The notes under the pieces: model-generated
Database searches by the model: none
The model's input: only the letters and a program-made list of their open reading frames with translations
What the model was told of the DNA's origin: nothing
Position numbers and translations under genes: made by a program
Assembly: GCF_007197555.1 (NCBI RefSeq)
Contig: NZ_CP041614.1
Location: forward strand, 6,068,001 to 6,132,000
DNA from: Shewanella psychropiezotolerans
Lineage (GTDB): Bacteria > Pseudomonadota > Gammaproteobacteria > Enterobacterales > Shewanellaceae
DNA: 64,000 nucleotides
Direction of reading: 5' to 3'
In this document: piece by piece, positions 9,299 to 19,349 of the stretch
Position numbering within the stretch: the stretch's first letter is position 1
Layout of the letters: every line of letters begins with the position of its first letter

Positions 9299-10029
9299 AC
9301 AACGAAAACAGAAGAGTACTGATCACAGGTTCTAGCCGCGGCATAGGGAAAGCCATAGCCTTACAGTTGGCAGAGGCCGGATTCGATATCGCCCTGCACT
9401 TTCACAGCAATGTCGAAGCGGCCGAACAGACTAAGCGCGAGCTTATTGCGCTGGGTGTCACAGTTTCTTGCCTACAGTTTGATATCGCCCATCGCGAGCA
9501 GGTCAAAACCGCCATCACAGCCGATATCGAGCAGCATGGCGCCTATTATGGCGTGATACTCAATGCGGGTATCAATTGTGATACCGCATTTCCCGCCATG
9601 ACAGAAAATGAATGGGACAAGGTAGTACATACCAATTTAGATGGTTTCTACAATGTGATTCATCCCACCATAATGCCGATGATTCAGACGCGCCAAGGCG
9701 GCCGCATAATAACTATGGCATCGGTATCAGGTATCGCAGGTAACAGAGGTCAGGTCAATTACAGCGCCTCGAAAGCCGGCATCATAGGCGCGACTAAGGC
9801 CCTTTCTCTTGAGCTGGCTAAACGTAAAATCACCGTAAACTGCATCGCTCCCGGACTTATAGAGACAGATATGGTCGCAGATTTCCCCAAAGATATGATC
9901 AAGGATATCGTGCCTATGCGCCGCATGGGTAAACCTGCTGAAATCGCGGGACTCGCTAAGTTCTTGATGTCTGAAGATGCAGCGTACATCACCAGGCAAG
10001 TTATCTCGGTTAACGGAGGCATGATCTAA
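9295..10029 (+). CDS. 3-oxoacyl-ACP reductase (FabG-like SDR)
   Basis: A 244-residue short-chain dehydrogenase/reductase. The cofactor motif TGSSRGIGKAIA starts at residue 11, NAG is at 90-92, and the catalytic set is Ser143, Tyr156 and Lys160 (YSASKAG). The end (VISVNGGMI) is typical of FabG. It should use NADPH to reduce 3-ketoacyl-ACP between the ketosynthase and dehydratase steps. Length and motifs match housekeeping FabG, but the position between a dehydratase and a ketosynthase with overlaps of 4 and 1 bases marks it as the pathway-specific reductase. Confidence 0.9.
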   Translation: MNNENRRVLITGSSRGIGKAIALQLAEAGFDIALHFHSNVEAAEQTKRELIALGVTVSCLQFDIAHREQVKTAITADIEQHGAYYGVILNAGINCDTAFPAMTENEWDKVVHTNLDGFYNVIHPTIMPMIQTRQGGRIITMASVSGIAGNRGQVNYSASKAGIIGATKALSLELAKRKITVNCIAPGLIETDMVADFPKDMIKDIVPMRRMGKPAEIAGLAKFLMSEDAAYITRQVISVNGGMI

Positions 10030-11261
10030 TGTCCAGACGTGTAGTGATCACCGGCATAGGGGGCATATCCAGCTTGGGCCAGGACTGGCCGACTATTGCC
10101 AGAAATTTAAAAGCTCAGAAAAACTGCGTGGTTCGCTTCGACGAATGGGATAGATATGATGGTCTCAACACCCGCTTAGCGGCCCCGGTGACAGACTTCG
10201 AGAAACCGGCACACTACTCGCGTAAAAAGGTACGCTCCATGGGACGCGTCTCTTTAATGGCAACTAGAGCCAGTGAACTCGCCCTTATAGATGCAAACCT
10301 ACTCGATGACCCGGTTGTCAGTTCTGGCGCCATGGGCATAGCCTATGGTTCATCTACAGGCAGTACGGACCCTATTATAGCCTTCGGCGACATGCTCAAG
10401 GATGGTGACATGTCAGGCATCACCGCCACCAGCTACATTCGCATGATGGCCCACACTACTGCTGTCAATGTAGGCGTCTTCTTCGGTCTCAAGGGCCGGG
10501 TCCACACCACCAGCAGCGCCTGCACATCGGGTAGCCAGGGAATAGGTTATGCCTATGAATCGATAAAATATGGTCAGCAAGACCTGATGCTTGCCGGCGG
10601 CGGCGAAGAGCTATGCGCCACCGAAGCCGTCGTCTTCGATACTCTATTTGCCACCAGTACCAAGAATGACTCACCTGAGTTGAGTCCCAGCCCCTTCGAT
10701 AAGAATCGTGATGGTCTGGTTATCGGTGAAGGTGCCTGCACCTTAGTGCTCGAAGAGCTGGAACATGCTCAGTCCAGAGGCGCTAAAATCTATGCCGAGG
10801 TCGTCGGCTTTGGTACTAACTCTGATGGCGTACATGTAACTCAGCCCAATGCGACCACCATGGAAGTCGCCATCAGACACGCATTGAAAGATGCCCAATT
10901 AGCTCCCGATGCCATCGGCTATGTCAACGCCCATGGTACAGCGACAGATAGAGGCGATATCGCCGAGACTCAAGCCACCAACTCAGTGTTTGGTCCTAAC
11001 ATGCCAATCTCTTCCCTCAAGAGCTACACGGGTCACACCTTAGGTGCCTGCGGTGCACTAGAAGCCTGGGTCAGCATAGAGATGATGAATGAAGGCTGGT
11101 TCGCGCCAACACTAAACCTGACCGAGATCGATCCCGCTTGCGGCAGGTTAGATTACATCCGAGATAACATTCGCCATATCGACACAGATCATGTGATGAG
11201 TAACAACTTCGCCTTCGGTGGGATCAACACATCACTGATTTTTAAACGATGGAATAGATAG
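10029..11261 (+). CDS. Beta-ketoacyl-ACP synthase (FabF-like), second APE ketosynthase
   Basis: A 410-residue condensing enzyme with Cys165 in TSSACTSGSQ, His302 in NAHGTATDRGD and His336 in KSYTGHTLGA, so it looks catalytically intact. The end motif NNFAFGGINTSLIF is present. It differs enough from the ketosynthase at 7587-8798 to be a separate paralogue. Clusters of this type usually carry two or three ketosynthases, of which some act as chain-length partners; the retained cysteine suggests an active condensing subunit. The start overlaps the reductase stop (TAATG). It is the last clearly intact gene of the APE block. Confidence 0.9.
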   Translation: MSRRVVITGIGGISSLGQDWPTIARNLKAQKNCVVRFDEWDRYDGLNTRLAAPVTDFEKPAHYSRKKVRSMGRVSLMATRASELALIDANLLDDPVVSSGAMGIAYGSSTGSTDPIIAFGDMLKDGDMSGITATSYIRMMAHTTAVNVGVFFGLKGRVHTTSSACTSGSQGIGYAYESIKYGQQDLMLAGGGEELCATEAVVFDTLFATSTKNDSPELSPSPFDKNRDGLVIGEGACTLVLEELEHAQSRGAKIYAEVVGFGTNSDGVHVTQPNATTMEVAIRHALKDAQLAPDAIGYVNAHGTATDRGDIAETQATNSVFGPNMPISSLKSYTGHTLGACGALEAWVSIEMMNEGWFAPTLNLTEIDPACGRLDYIRDNIRHIDTDHVMSNNFAFGGINTSLIFKRWNR

Positions 11262-11269
11262 GAAGTCTA

Positions 11270-11417
11270 ATGAGAACATTATTATTGATCATAGGCTTAA
11301 GCTTAAGCCACCACAGGTGATGAGAAATATAAACTGACTATCGAGCTATTGGTACAAAGCAGTAGCGAGAAGAAGCTGCGTAAATATGCCTCAAAGTACT
11401 TAAAGAAATATTACTAA
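11270..11417 (+). pseudogene. Short exported protein remnant at the end of the APE operon (frameshifted)
   Basis: GGAAG at 11261-11265 precedes an ATG at 11270 that encodes MRTLLLIIGLSLS, a signal-like start, then stops at 11318. In the +1 frame an open stretch from about 11310 to the TAA at 11415-11417 reads DEKYKLTIELLVQSSSEKK and ends KYLKKYY. Joined by a one-base correction near 11309 the two parts give a basic exported peptide of about 48 residues. This is an inference: neither half is long and I do not recognise the family. It lies 8 bases after the last ketosynthase and before the operon terminator. Confidence 0.4.
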
Positions 11418-11440
11418 TACCCATAGCTATAAACACTGAA

Positions 11441-11462
11441 GGCGCCCTTAGGCGCCTTTTTT
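11441..11462 (+). terminator. Rho-independent terminator of the APE operon
   Basis: GGCGCC at 11441-11446 pairs with GGCGCC at 11451-11456 around a CTTA loop, followed by six T residues. It ends the plus-strand block. The convergent minus-strand azoR gene stops 15 bases further on and may share the hairpin, though its side lacks a T run. Confidence 0.85.
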
Positions 11463-11476
11463 ACAAAAGTGTATAA

Positions 11477-12437
<961 letters not shown>

Positions 12438-13031
12438 ATGACTCCAGTTGCAACTTACGAACACATCATAGATGAGTTAGCTACCAAGGATTATGTGGTA
12501 GTCGATGGTCTGATCGAGCCTAAGATATTATTCGAATTGAAAACTGAACTCCTCAAAAAGCATACCGAGGAAGAGTTGAAACGGGCCGAGATCGGCAATG
12601 GTGCCAACAGCTCAATCAATGATCTTATCCGCTCTGATAAAATATCCTGGATCGACACCAATTCCAAGGTTCCCTGTGAACAGGCTTATTATCAAGCTGT
12701 ACATGCCTTCTATAGCTATCTGAACCGAGCCTGCTTCACCGGAATTTCTGACTTTGAATTTCATTACGCCTGTTATGAGAAAAGCACCTTTTACCAGAAA
12801 CACATAGATCGCTTCAAGAATGACTCCAATCGAAAGTTTTCTTTTATCACCTATCTGAATGACACCTGGCAACAGGGAGATGGTGGCGAACTAAAGCTGC
12901 ACCTCGACGATGAGGTGATCGAGGTCGAGCCTATTTTTGGTAAAACCGTGATCTTTAAAAGCCATCTCATCGAACATGAAGTGGTCGAGAATCATAAACA
13001 AAGGTTTAGTGTGACGGGTTGGCTGAAATAA
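12438..13031 (+). CDS. 2-oxoglutarate/Fe(II)-dependent oxygenase
   Basis: A 197-residue protein with the prolyl-4-hydroxylase-like double-stranded beta-helix. The iron ligands are His122 and Asp124 (YQKHIDRF), with a distal His180 in SHLIEHEV. Arg189, which binds 2-oxoglutarate, is in KQRFSVTGWL. DGGELKLHL lies between them as in SM-20/EGLN-type hydroxylases. It probably hydroxylates a protein or small molecule in the cytoplasm; the substrate is unknown. Upstream AGAAGAGAAATT offers a modest ribosome site. It stands alone on the plus strand. Confidence 0.82.
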   Translation: MTPVATYEHIIDELATKDYVVVDGLIEPKILFELKTELLKKHTEEELKRAEIGNGANSSINDLIRSDKISWIDTNSKVPCEQAYYQAVHAFYSYLNRACFTGISDFEFHYACYEKSTFYQKHIDRFKNDSNRKFSFITYLNDTWQQGDGGELKLHLDDEVIEVEPIFGKTVIFKSHLIEHEVVENHKQRFSVTGWLK

Positions 13032-13092
13032 CAGCAGCTATAGATATACGGATTAGCCAAGTTTATCTAGCTCAGAGTAACTCAGCTCAGAC

Positions 13093-13590
13093 TTACTCGC
13101 CCTTAGGTTGACTAATATAGAGGCCTTCAAATGTCGCACAACATGTGTCACCACAATAGAGTTTAACCTCGAGCCTTACCTTGAGTCGGCGGCCCTTAGA
13201 TAACACGGACATATCCACATCAGGCCAAGTCACCTTAGCCACGGGTGCCGTCTCTATGGGGGCTAAATATCTTATCTTGGCATCGGCTAGGACGATATCA
13301 CCCCTTAAGCCAGCAAGAGACTGTTGTAACCACACCATGCCCCAGCCAGTGAGCGTCATCAGAGTATAGATACTGCCGGCAAACATGGTTTGATGCAGGT
13401 TAATATTAGGCTCGAGTGGTGCCGTGGTGAGAAACTCCTTATCAGAATATGCCACGGGTATGATCCCCATAAAGCCGCTGACAGGAATGGTCTTATGCCA
13501 GGTCTGCTGCAACTCAGACAAGAGCTTGTCTATGTTTCCCAGCTTCTCTGAGTCTTTCTGCTCAGCACATTGATCTGAATTAGCCATCAA
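13093..13590 (-). CDS. Putative thioesterase (YiiD C-terminal domain family)
   Basis: A 165-residue protein that resembles the thioesterase half of YiiD: LQQTWHKTIPVSGFMGI, then LEPNINLHQTMFAGSIYTL, which carries the NxHxTxFaGS hot-dog motif. Other family members are fused to an N-terminal acetyltransferase; here only the thioesterase half is present. The substrate is unknown. It is last in the minus-strand run yihY-pip-lipoprotein-dtd and starts 9 bases after the dtd stop, so it is probably co-transcribed. Confidence 0.78.
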   Translation of the reverse strand: MMANSDQCAEQKDSEKLGNIDKLLSELQQTWHKTIPVSGFMGIIPVAYSDKEFLTTAPLEPNINLHQTMFAGSIYTLMTLTGWGMVWLQQSLAGLRGDIVLADAKIRYLAPIETAPVAKVTWPDVDMSVLSKGRRLKVRLEVKLYCGDTCCATFEGLYISQPKGE

Positions 13591-13598
13591 AACCTAGC

Positions 13599-14036
13599 CT
13601 ATACGGTAAGGTTAAAGGTAACAGGACCATCATTGACCAGACTCACCTGCATGTCGGCAGCAAACTCACCGGTCTGAGTTGCCACACCTTTAGACTGACA
13701 GAATGCGATAAATTCTTCATATAGCACTCTTGCCTGCTCCGGCGTACCCGCCCCGGAGAAACTAGGCCTCAAGCCACGCCCGGTATCCGCCGCCAGAGTA
13801 AATTGAGAGACCACCAGCAAGGAGCCTCCTGCCTGCTGCAGATTTAGATTCATCTTGCCATTTTCATCGGAAAAGACACGATAGCTCATCACCTTAGTGG
13901 CTAATTTTTCCATTTTAGCCGTATCATCTTCACGTTCTACACCAAGCAGTACCAATAAACCTTTATCGATTGCACCGATAGTTTCACCATCGACATCGAC
14001 CTTGGCCTGCTTTACACGCTGAATTAGGGCTATCAC
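13599..14036 (-). CDS. dtd: D-aminoacyl-tRNA deacylase
   Basis: 145 residues starting [18 protein letters not shown], the standard DTD length and start. The chirality-proofreading motif SQFTLAADT is complete, and so is the second motif NDGPVTFNL near the C terminus. The homodimeric enzyme hydrolyses D-amino acids from mischarged tRNA. It is followed closely by the thioesterase gene and preceded by an intercistronic hairpin region (14060-14089). Confidence 0.96.
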   Translation of the reverse strand: MIALIQRVKQAKVDVDGETIGAIDKGLLVLLGVEREDDTAKMEKLATKVMSYRVFSDENGKMNLNLQQAGGSLLVVSQFTLAADTGRGLRPSFSGAGTPEQARVLYEEFIAFCQSKGVATQTGEFAADMQVSLVNDGPVTFNLTV

Positions 14037-14059
14037 GTTTCAATTTACTCTTATGTAAG

Positions 14060-14089
14060 AAGTTCCTAGGTTCTAGGAACTAGGAACTT
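14060..14089. repeat. Alternative-pairing inverted repeat between lipoprotein gene and dtd
   Basis: AAGTTCCTA at 14060-14068 pairs perfectly with TAGGAACTT at 14081-14089. Alternatively GTTCCTAG at 14062-14069 pairs with CTAGGAAC at 14073-14080. The two hairpins exclude each other. There is no T run on either side, so it is not a standard terminator. Confidence 0.6.
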
Positions 14090-14096
14090 AAGTGGA

Positions 14097-14666
14097 TCAC
14101 AAAGACTGAGATTGCTGCATTACCGGGATAGGCTTGATTAGCTGCTCCGAGCCTTTTGGTAGAGAGTGACCGACCTGACGTAGACCTTCATCTGTCCACA
14201 ACATAAATCTTCTGATCTCTTCCAGCTCTATGGTGTTGACGAAGGTCGCAGCGCCTTGCACCTGAATCACGGCGCCATTATCTCTGAGAGTGAACTTTGC
14301 GAAATTCAGCTTATGGTTGAGAGTACCGATTAAAATAAGCAGCTCTCTGCTGCCCCTCAGTTTGGGATGCACGGCATAGAAGCGATTCATCATGATGCGA
14401 TCGATACCATTCGGGTTAATGCTTGGTTGCAGCAAAAACTGGTTATCATCAAACTGCAGGGCAATCCTATTCGGACTCGCCATAGTCGCCAAATAATTCT
14501 TATGGATCAATGCCTCGAATAAGGTTTTAGTCGCTTCTTCATTCGTCATGCCGCCTAAGGTGACACTCTCCGGAGCCACAACGGCAGTCGCAGCCCCATC
14601 GCTAGATTCCGTCGCCGCACAGGCACTCAATGTGATGGCCAAGCCAGCGATAATCAATTTTTTCAT
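14097..14666 (-). CDS. Hypothetical lipoprotein
   Basis: 189 residues with a short lipoprotein signal (MKKLIIAGLAITLSACAA; acylated cysteine at residue 16). The mature chain has a helical region (GGMTNEEATKTLFEALIHKN) followed by a beta-rich segment that ends FVNTIELEEIRRFMLWTDEG. I do not recognise the family. It lies between pip and dtd on the same strand, with 4 bases to pip, so an envelope role within this operon is the most that can be said. Confidence 0.75.
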   Translation of the reverse strand: MKKLIIAGLAITLSACAATESSDGAATAVVAPESVTLGGMTNEEATKTLFEALIHKNYLATMASPNRIALQFDDNQFLLQPSINPNGIDRIMMNRFYAVHPKLRGSRELLILIGTLNHKLNFAKFTLRDNGAVIQVQGAATFVNTIELEEIRRFMLWTDEGLRQVGHSLPKGSEQLIKPIPVMQQSQSL

Positions 14667-14670
14667 TTAT

Positions 14671-15615
14671 CTATACTTCCTTTATATTATTTGCCATTTC
14701 CCGTATGGCATAGACGACTTCCCGAAACATCTTATCATCGGCTAATCCATGATACCCACTTTTAATCACAGAGTAATTTATGGTGTCACAGCCAAACTGA
14801 GTTAAGAAATTTTCAACTATTTGAGTGGGACAGACCCAATCCATCTCACCCTGTAATATAATGCTTGGAGCCTGAATCCCAGCTGATATTTCTCGCATTA
14901 ATGAATAAGCTCCAAAATATTGATGACTGGCATAATGGAGCTCTATTTCGGCTAAACTTTTACTCATAAATGCATCGGAGCCAGACATCTCATTTGCAGG
15001 CATAGCAAGCGCAGACTCCCAAGCTAGCCAAGAACGAATATAATGATGACGAGTATCGGCATCATTATGCTTCAATCCGAGTCGATATGTTTTAAATAAC
15101 TGATCTACATTGGAACAGAAAGGCGTAAGAGCTGTAAATGCCAAATACTCATCAGCGAACAGGTTAGCAGCGCCTTTATTCGAATACAGCCAATTTGTGC
15201 CATCCTCACTGGGGATAAACAGTCCCCAATATACCTGAGACAGCACTTTTTCAGGATATAAACCACTATAGAGCATGCCTAAGGTGGCACCAAAGGAGCC
15301 CCCGACTAAACACCAGGCCGGGATCCCTAGCCATAGGCGTACTTTTTCCAGATCTTTAAGCAAGGCTAATACATTATTTTTCTCTATCTCACCCAGAGGC
15401 TTAGATCGCCCGGTTCCCCGCTGGTCTAACATCAACACATGACAGTTATCACCATCAAACAGGGCTAATTCGTCACTCATACAACCCGCCCCGGGTCCGC
15501 CATGAAGATAGAGCACGGGAACACCATCTGGATCGCCGTATTGCGCCAAATGAAGCTGATGGCCATCACCCACATCTAGCCAATCTCGGCGAATAAATGT
15601 GGGTAATGACGTCAT
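14671..15615 (-). CDS. pip: Proline iminopeptidase (alpha/beta hydrolase)
   Basis: 314 residues, the usual length of the S33 family. The oxyanion motif HGGPGAGC lies near residues 38-45, followed by DQRGTGRS. The nucleophile elbow GGSFGATLG has Ser107, and a C-terminal SGYHGLADD histidine fits the triad. The enzyme removes N-terminal proline from peptides in the cytoplasm. The start overlaps the yihY stop by four bases, so it is translationally coupled. Some S33 members prefer other substrates, so specificity is inferred. Confidence 0.88.
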   Translation of the reverse strand: MTSLPTFIRRDWLDVGDGHQLHLAQYGDPDGVPVLYLHGGPGAGCMSDELALFDGDNCHVLMLDQRGTGRSKPLGEIEKNNVLALLKDLEKVRLWLGIPAWCLVGGSFGATLGMLYSGLYPEKVLSQVYWGLFIPSEDGTNWLYSNKGAANLFADEYLAFTALTPFCSNVDQLFKTYRLGLKHNDADTRHHYIRSWLAWESALAMPANEMSGSDAFMSKSLAEIELHYASHQYFGAYSLMREISAGIQAPSIILQGEMDWVCPTQIVENFLTQFGCDTINYSVIKSGYHGLADDKMFREVVYAIREMANNIKEV

Positions 15616-16628
15616 AGCTTAGTCACTTTCTCTGTCGATATCTCTGCGACCTTATCTTCAACTTTTTGTTCGACCTTCTTCTCTGGCCCAACTTCTAAGA
15701 TATGGCTGGTATAGGAAATGCTGGTCTTTATCGCATCTTTAGCAGATGCAGTATCCGGTGACGACTCGGAAGAGGTTGGCAATGTCTTATCCAGATATTC
15801 CGGCAATGCCGCCGTTATTTCGGCGCCAATCAAGACTATCATCCAAGAGAGGTACACCCAGATAAACAGGATGGGAATTGTCGCCAACGCACCATATATC
15901 GCCTCGTAGCTCGGGAACTGAGTCAGATAGAAGGCGAAGCCTTTCTTGCCGAATTCGAACAATAGTGCCGCTGCAATCGCCCCTAGCAGGGCATGAAAAA
16001 ATTTAACCTTAGTATTAGGCACAACCATATAGATGAGCAGGAAGGTAGCGACCGAGAAAAACATAGGTAAACGCTCAACCAATAAGGGGACAACACCCGA
16101 GAGGTCGGCGCCATTGAACACCTTGAGTGACACCACATAGGAAGTTGCCACCAGGCTTGCCCCCATCAATACAGGGCCAAGGGTCAACACCATCCAATAC
16201 ATGGAAAATGACACCACCATGGAACGTTTCTCCTTGGTGCGCCAAATACTGTTGAGGGACTTATCTATGTTAGATATCAGCATGATCGCCACGACCATCA
16301 ATGCCGCAATACCCACAGCCGTCCCCTTGGAAGCATTGTCGACAAATTCATTGATATAGACCTGAACACTGTCACCGGCAGCTGGCAGAAAGTTATCATA
16401 GATAAAGCTTTCTATCTGATTCCTAATACCGCTAAACACAGGAAAGGCTGACAACATAGACATGGTCACTGCCACCATTGGCACCAAAGACAATAAGGTG
16501 ACATAGGCTAGATGCCCCGCACGAATATTGATCTGATCTTCCGCTAATCTCTGTTTTAGATGTACCATGAAATGCCAAATGCTTAGCCCCAAGGTACGAA
16601 AATGTGTTCCATCTATCTTATTTATCAC
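15612..16628 (-). CDS. yihY: YihY/UPF0761 (BrkB-like) inner-membrane protein
   Basis: A 338-residue membrane protein with about six hydrophobic segments. Conserved features are [19 protein letters not shown] near residue 38 and the [20 protein letters not shown] and [18 protein letters not shown] segments of the YihY family. The C-terminal 60 residues are hydrophilic and rich in Lys, Glu and Val, a variable tail. Function in the family is not settled; the old ribonuclease BN label was an error. It heads the minus-strand operon, divergent from the small membrane protein at 16731. Confidence 0.9.
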   Translation of the reverse strand: MINKIDGTHFRTLGLSIWHFMVHLKQRLAEDQINIRAGHLAYVTLLSLVPMVAVTMSMLSAFPVFSGIRNQIESFIYDNFLPAAGDSVQVYINEFVDNASKGTAVGIAALMVVAIMLISNIDKSLNSIWRTKEKRSMVVSFSMYWMVLTLGPVLMGASLVATSYVVSLKVFNGADLSGVVPLLVERLPMFFSVATFLLIYMVVPNTKVKFFHALLGAIAAALLFEFGKKGFAFYLTQFPSYEAIYGALATIPILFIWVYLSWMIVLIGAEITAALPEYLDKTLPTSSESSPDTASAKDAIKTSISYTSHILEVGPEKKVEQKVEDKVAEISTEKVTKL

Positions 16629-16730
16629 TGCGATCTCTTGATTGTGTTGATTTGAAGACTTGGTATTAAATACGTATATTCGTACAATAAAGCTTATAAC
16701 CTAAGATTTACAAGTGTAAGGAATAAATAG

Positions 16731-16952
16731 ATGTCACAACAAGGCTCGGCAGGTAACGTTATTGCCGCCATCGCAAGCTTCTTTTTTCCCGGCTTAGGGC
16801 AGTTGGTACAGGGAAGAATCATGGCAGCATTGCTTTTCTGTATAATAACTATCGTAGGCTATGCCATGTGGTGGCTGATCTTTCCCGCAATTATAGGCGG
16901 TATCGCTCACCTATGGAGCATCATTGACGCCGCACGATTCAAAGCCGATTAA
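16731..16952 (+). CDS. Small membrane protein, TM2-like
   Basis: 73 residues with two hydrophobic segments: residues 9-24, containing FFFPGLGQLVQGR, and 27-55. The PGLGQ..QGR turn followed by a second helix is the pattern of TM2-type small proteins. AAGGAATAAATAG gives a ribosome site before the ATG. Function is unknown. It is divergent from yihY and 54 bases ahead of the DUF2959 lipoprotein, so the two may be co-transcribed. Confidence 0.72.
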   Translation: MSQQGSAGNVIAAIASFFFPGLGQLVQGRIMAALLFCIITIVGYAMWWLIFPAIIGGIAHLWSIIDAARFKAD

Positions 16953-17006
16953 TCGTTTAGATTCGACCGAACTCAGTTTCCAGTTATGGACAAGGACCAT
17001 CCAAAA

Positions 17007-17654
17007 ATGAAGAAATACATATCAATTGCCATCGTGGCCACCAGCTTACTCCTGACGGGCTGTCAGAGTGCCTATTATGGTGCCATGGAGAAAGTGGGTT
17101 ATCACAAGCGTGACATCATGGTCGACCGGGTAGAGGATGCCAGAGAGTCTCAGGAAGAGGCACAGAAGCAATTTAGCTCGGCACTCGAAGAGATGCAGGC
17201 CCTGCTTAACCATGATGGTGGCGATCTGGAAACAGCTTATAACAAGGCCAAGGATGAATATGAATCCTCTCAGGATGCGGCTGATGACGTCAGCAATCGC
17301 ATCGAAAAAGTGGAAGATGTGGCCGATGCTCTGTTCGATGAATGGCAAACCGAGATAGGCGAAATAAGCAAGGCCAGCCTACGCCGTAGTAGTGAAAGCA
17401 AGTTGCGTGAGACTCAGCGTTCCTACGAGCAGTTAGTTCGCACTATGAAGCGCGCCGAGAGTAAGATGGCACCGGTATTAACCGCAATGAAAGACAATAT
17501 GCTTTATCTGAAGCATAACTTGAATGCTCAGGCAATCGGAGCCATCAAGGGTGAGTTTGCCAGCCTGCAGACCGATATCTCAGGTTTAATCAAAGAGATG
17601 AATAAGTCTATCGAAGAGTCCAACAAGTTTATTGCTTCCATGGAAGGTAACTAG
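17007..17654 (+). CDS. DUF2959-family lipoprotein
   Basis: The ATG at 17007 gives a lipoprotein signal (MKKYISIAIVATSLLLTGC) and 215 residues; an upstream ATG at 16986 would put charged residues before the signal. The mature protein is strongly helical with long Glu/Lys/Gln-rich coiled-coil stretches (EDARESQEEAQKQFSSALEE and later). It ends in a second helix near SDISGLIKEMN-type sequence. This matches the DUF2959 pattern of Shewanella and Vibrio. Role unknown; attachment to the envelope is likely. Confidence 0.82.
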   Translation: MKKYISIAIVATSLLLTGCQSAYYGAMEKVGYHKRDIMVDRVEDARESQEEAQKQFSSALEEMQALLNHDGGDLETAYNKAKDEYESSQDAADDVSNRIEKVEDVADALFDEWQTEIGEISKASLRRSSESKLRETQRSYEQLVRTMKRAESKMAPVLTAMKDNMLYLKHNLNAQAIGAIKGEFASLQTDISGLIKEMNKSIEESNKFIASMEGN

Positions 17655-17678
17655 CTCCTAGACCGCTAACAAAATAAC

Positions 17679-17706
17679 GCCCTGAGCATATAGGTTCAGG
17701 GCTTTT
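17679..17706 (+). terminator. Terminator after the DUF2959 gene
   Basis: GCCCTGA at 17679-17685 pairs with TCAGGGC at 17696-17702, followed by TTTT. The T run is short but the stem is strong. Confidence 0.7.
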
Positions 17707-17912
17707 GTGGTTTTTATATACTCGTTTTTTCTTCCCTACCCCAGATACCAATATACACAAGCCATTCAATCATAAGTTTGTGATACAGCTCCTAGCCTAG
17801 CCCTAAACACCAGCTGTTATTTAGAGGTGACACACAAAAGCATTTTATGTGAAGAACTTACTTTAAAATCTAACCTCTGACTGATACACCTTGTCACTCA
17901 TATCAGATCATT

Positions 17913-19126
17913 ATGACCTTTGTAGAATCATTAACCTTAATGCTTGCACTCGCCTATAGCGCAAGCTTACTTTATTGGAGTGGGAAAAAATCGGGAGCCT
18001 TGGCCACTATCATTCTTGCTATTGGCGCCTGTATAAGCTCACTGTATTGGCCCTTGATGCTCGCGAGTGCTATCGCCGCGTTTTCGATCTTTCTGTTAAC
18101 TAAATTTAAACCTGAGCTAGCCAGAGGTGAACAGAGAATAAATACCCTGCGAGATGCAATTCAACATCTACTGGCACTGTCTATGTTGTTAGTCGGAGTT
18201 CAATTTGCGATAAACACAGCATTATTAAAAGCCGGCATCACGCCTTGGCTGATGAGGCCAGATGTCGGCGACGCCTTTTTACCCATAGCCGGAGGCATAG
18301 AACTCAAGGCCATACTGACTCTAGGCTTATGGGATCAGACTCATCCTGCCGCTGCCGTGATGTTAGCCGTGGTCTTGCTAACTGGACTGCTATGCAAACG
18401 CGCCTTCTGTGGTTGGGCCTGCCCCCTGGGGCTCGCGGGGAATACTTGTATAAGCTGAGAAAACGCTTCATTAAGAATGAGATGCTACCACCAGCCTGGT
18501 TAGACTGGCCCCTTCGTATGCTCAAATACCTGCTGTTAGCCGCATTGCTCTACATCATCATCAGCATGCCAGCTCAATCTATCCCGCACTATCTGGAGGG
18601 AAACTACCACAAGATAGCCGATCTCAAGATGGGCCTGTTCTTCATCACCCCGGGGTTAGTGACCTTAGCCTGCTTTGCCTTCATCTTGGGACTCTCTGCA
18701 TGGCGACGTCAGGGCTTCTGCCGCTACATCTGCCCTTATGGTGCCTTATTAGGCTTAATCAGCTTCCTGAGCCCGTTTAAGATACGTAGAAGCACACAAC
18801 ACTGCTTGATCGAATCTAAGGGAATGAACTGCGACAAATGTACCCGCGCCTGTCCGGCCAATATTTCAGTCCACACTCAGAAGAATATTCGCTCCGACGA
18901 ATGCCAGGCCTGCATGCGCTGCGTATCGGCCTGCCCCAAGAAGGAAGCGCTACACTTCAGCACCCGCAATGGGATTAAGCTATCCGCAAGGGGATTAACC
19001 ATAATCCTGCTACTCATTATGTTCCTCATCCCATTAGGCGCCTATGTGGGCGGGTTTTGGCATAGCCAAACACCCGATGAAGATCGCATCTATCTGATAC
19101 AGCACTTAGGTTCAATTGGGCATTGA
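17913..19126 (+). pseudogene. Membrane 4Fe-4S polyferredoxin (NapH/NosR-like), broken by a frameshift
   Basis: The first frame (17913-18458) encodes several membrane helices and ends in FCGWACPLG, then runs into TGA. The continuation GARGEYLYKLRKRF lies in the +1 frame and stays open to the TAA-region stop at 19126. It carries FCRYICPYGALLG, then two ferredoxin-type clusters, CDKCTRACP and CQACMRCVSACPKK, and a last membrane helix. One missing base in the C5/G4 runs at 18422-18431 restores a single protein of about 404 residues that would pass electrons at the inner membrane. The gene is either truly broken or misread there. Neighbours give no clear redox partner. Confidence 0.78.
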
Positions 19127-19150
19127 TACTCTAGCCTTCAAAATGGATTG

Positions 19151-19180
19151 GCCTTCGAATGAAGGCTGATTTCATTTTTT
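19151..19180 (+). terminator. Possible terminator after the polyferredoxin gene
   Basis: GCCTTC at 19151-19156 pairs with GAAGGC at 19161-19166; the T run (19175-19180) begins eight bases later. A second pairing uses AGCCTTCA at 19133-19140 with TGAAGGCT at 19160-19167. The spacing of the T run makes this a moderate call. Confidence 0.5.
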
Positions 19181-19260
19181 AAGTTTTAGCTCATTTGGGA
19201 TTGGTAAGATTCTTGAATGTCACTCCTTCATGGTTACCTATCGCTTGCAGCGGGCTTTTA

Positions 19261-19349
19261 TGCAGATACTTCTGCGAAACGCCGCGAGTACAATCCCTGT
19301 AGGCTCTGCGATGACATCCCTGTCATCGAAGCTCACAGCCGCATCTACA
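19261..19349 (+). repeat. Left copy of an 89-bp inverted structured repeat
   Basis: Starts TGCAGATACTTCTGCG and ends CAGCCGCATCTACA. Inside are two hairpins, TACA-ATCCC-TGTA (19289-19301) and GATGACA-TCCC-TGTCATC (19310-19327). The reverse complement of 22101-22188 has the same ends and the same hairpin layout with changed but still paired stems. The stretch 19181-19745 holds no gene that I can support apart from this repeat. Confidence 0.8.
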
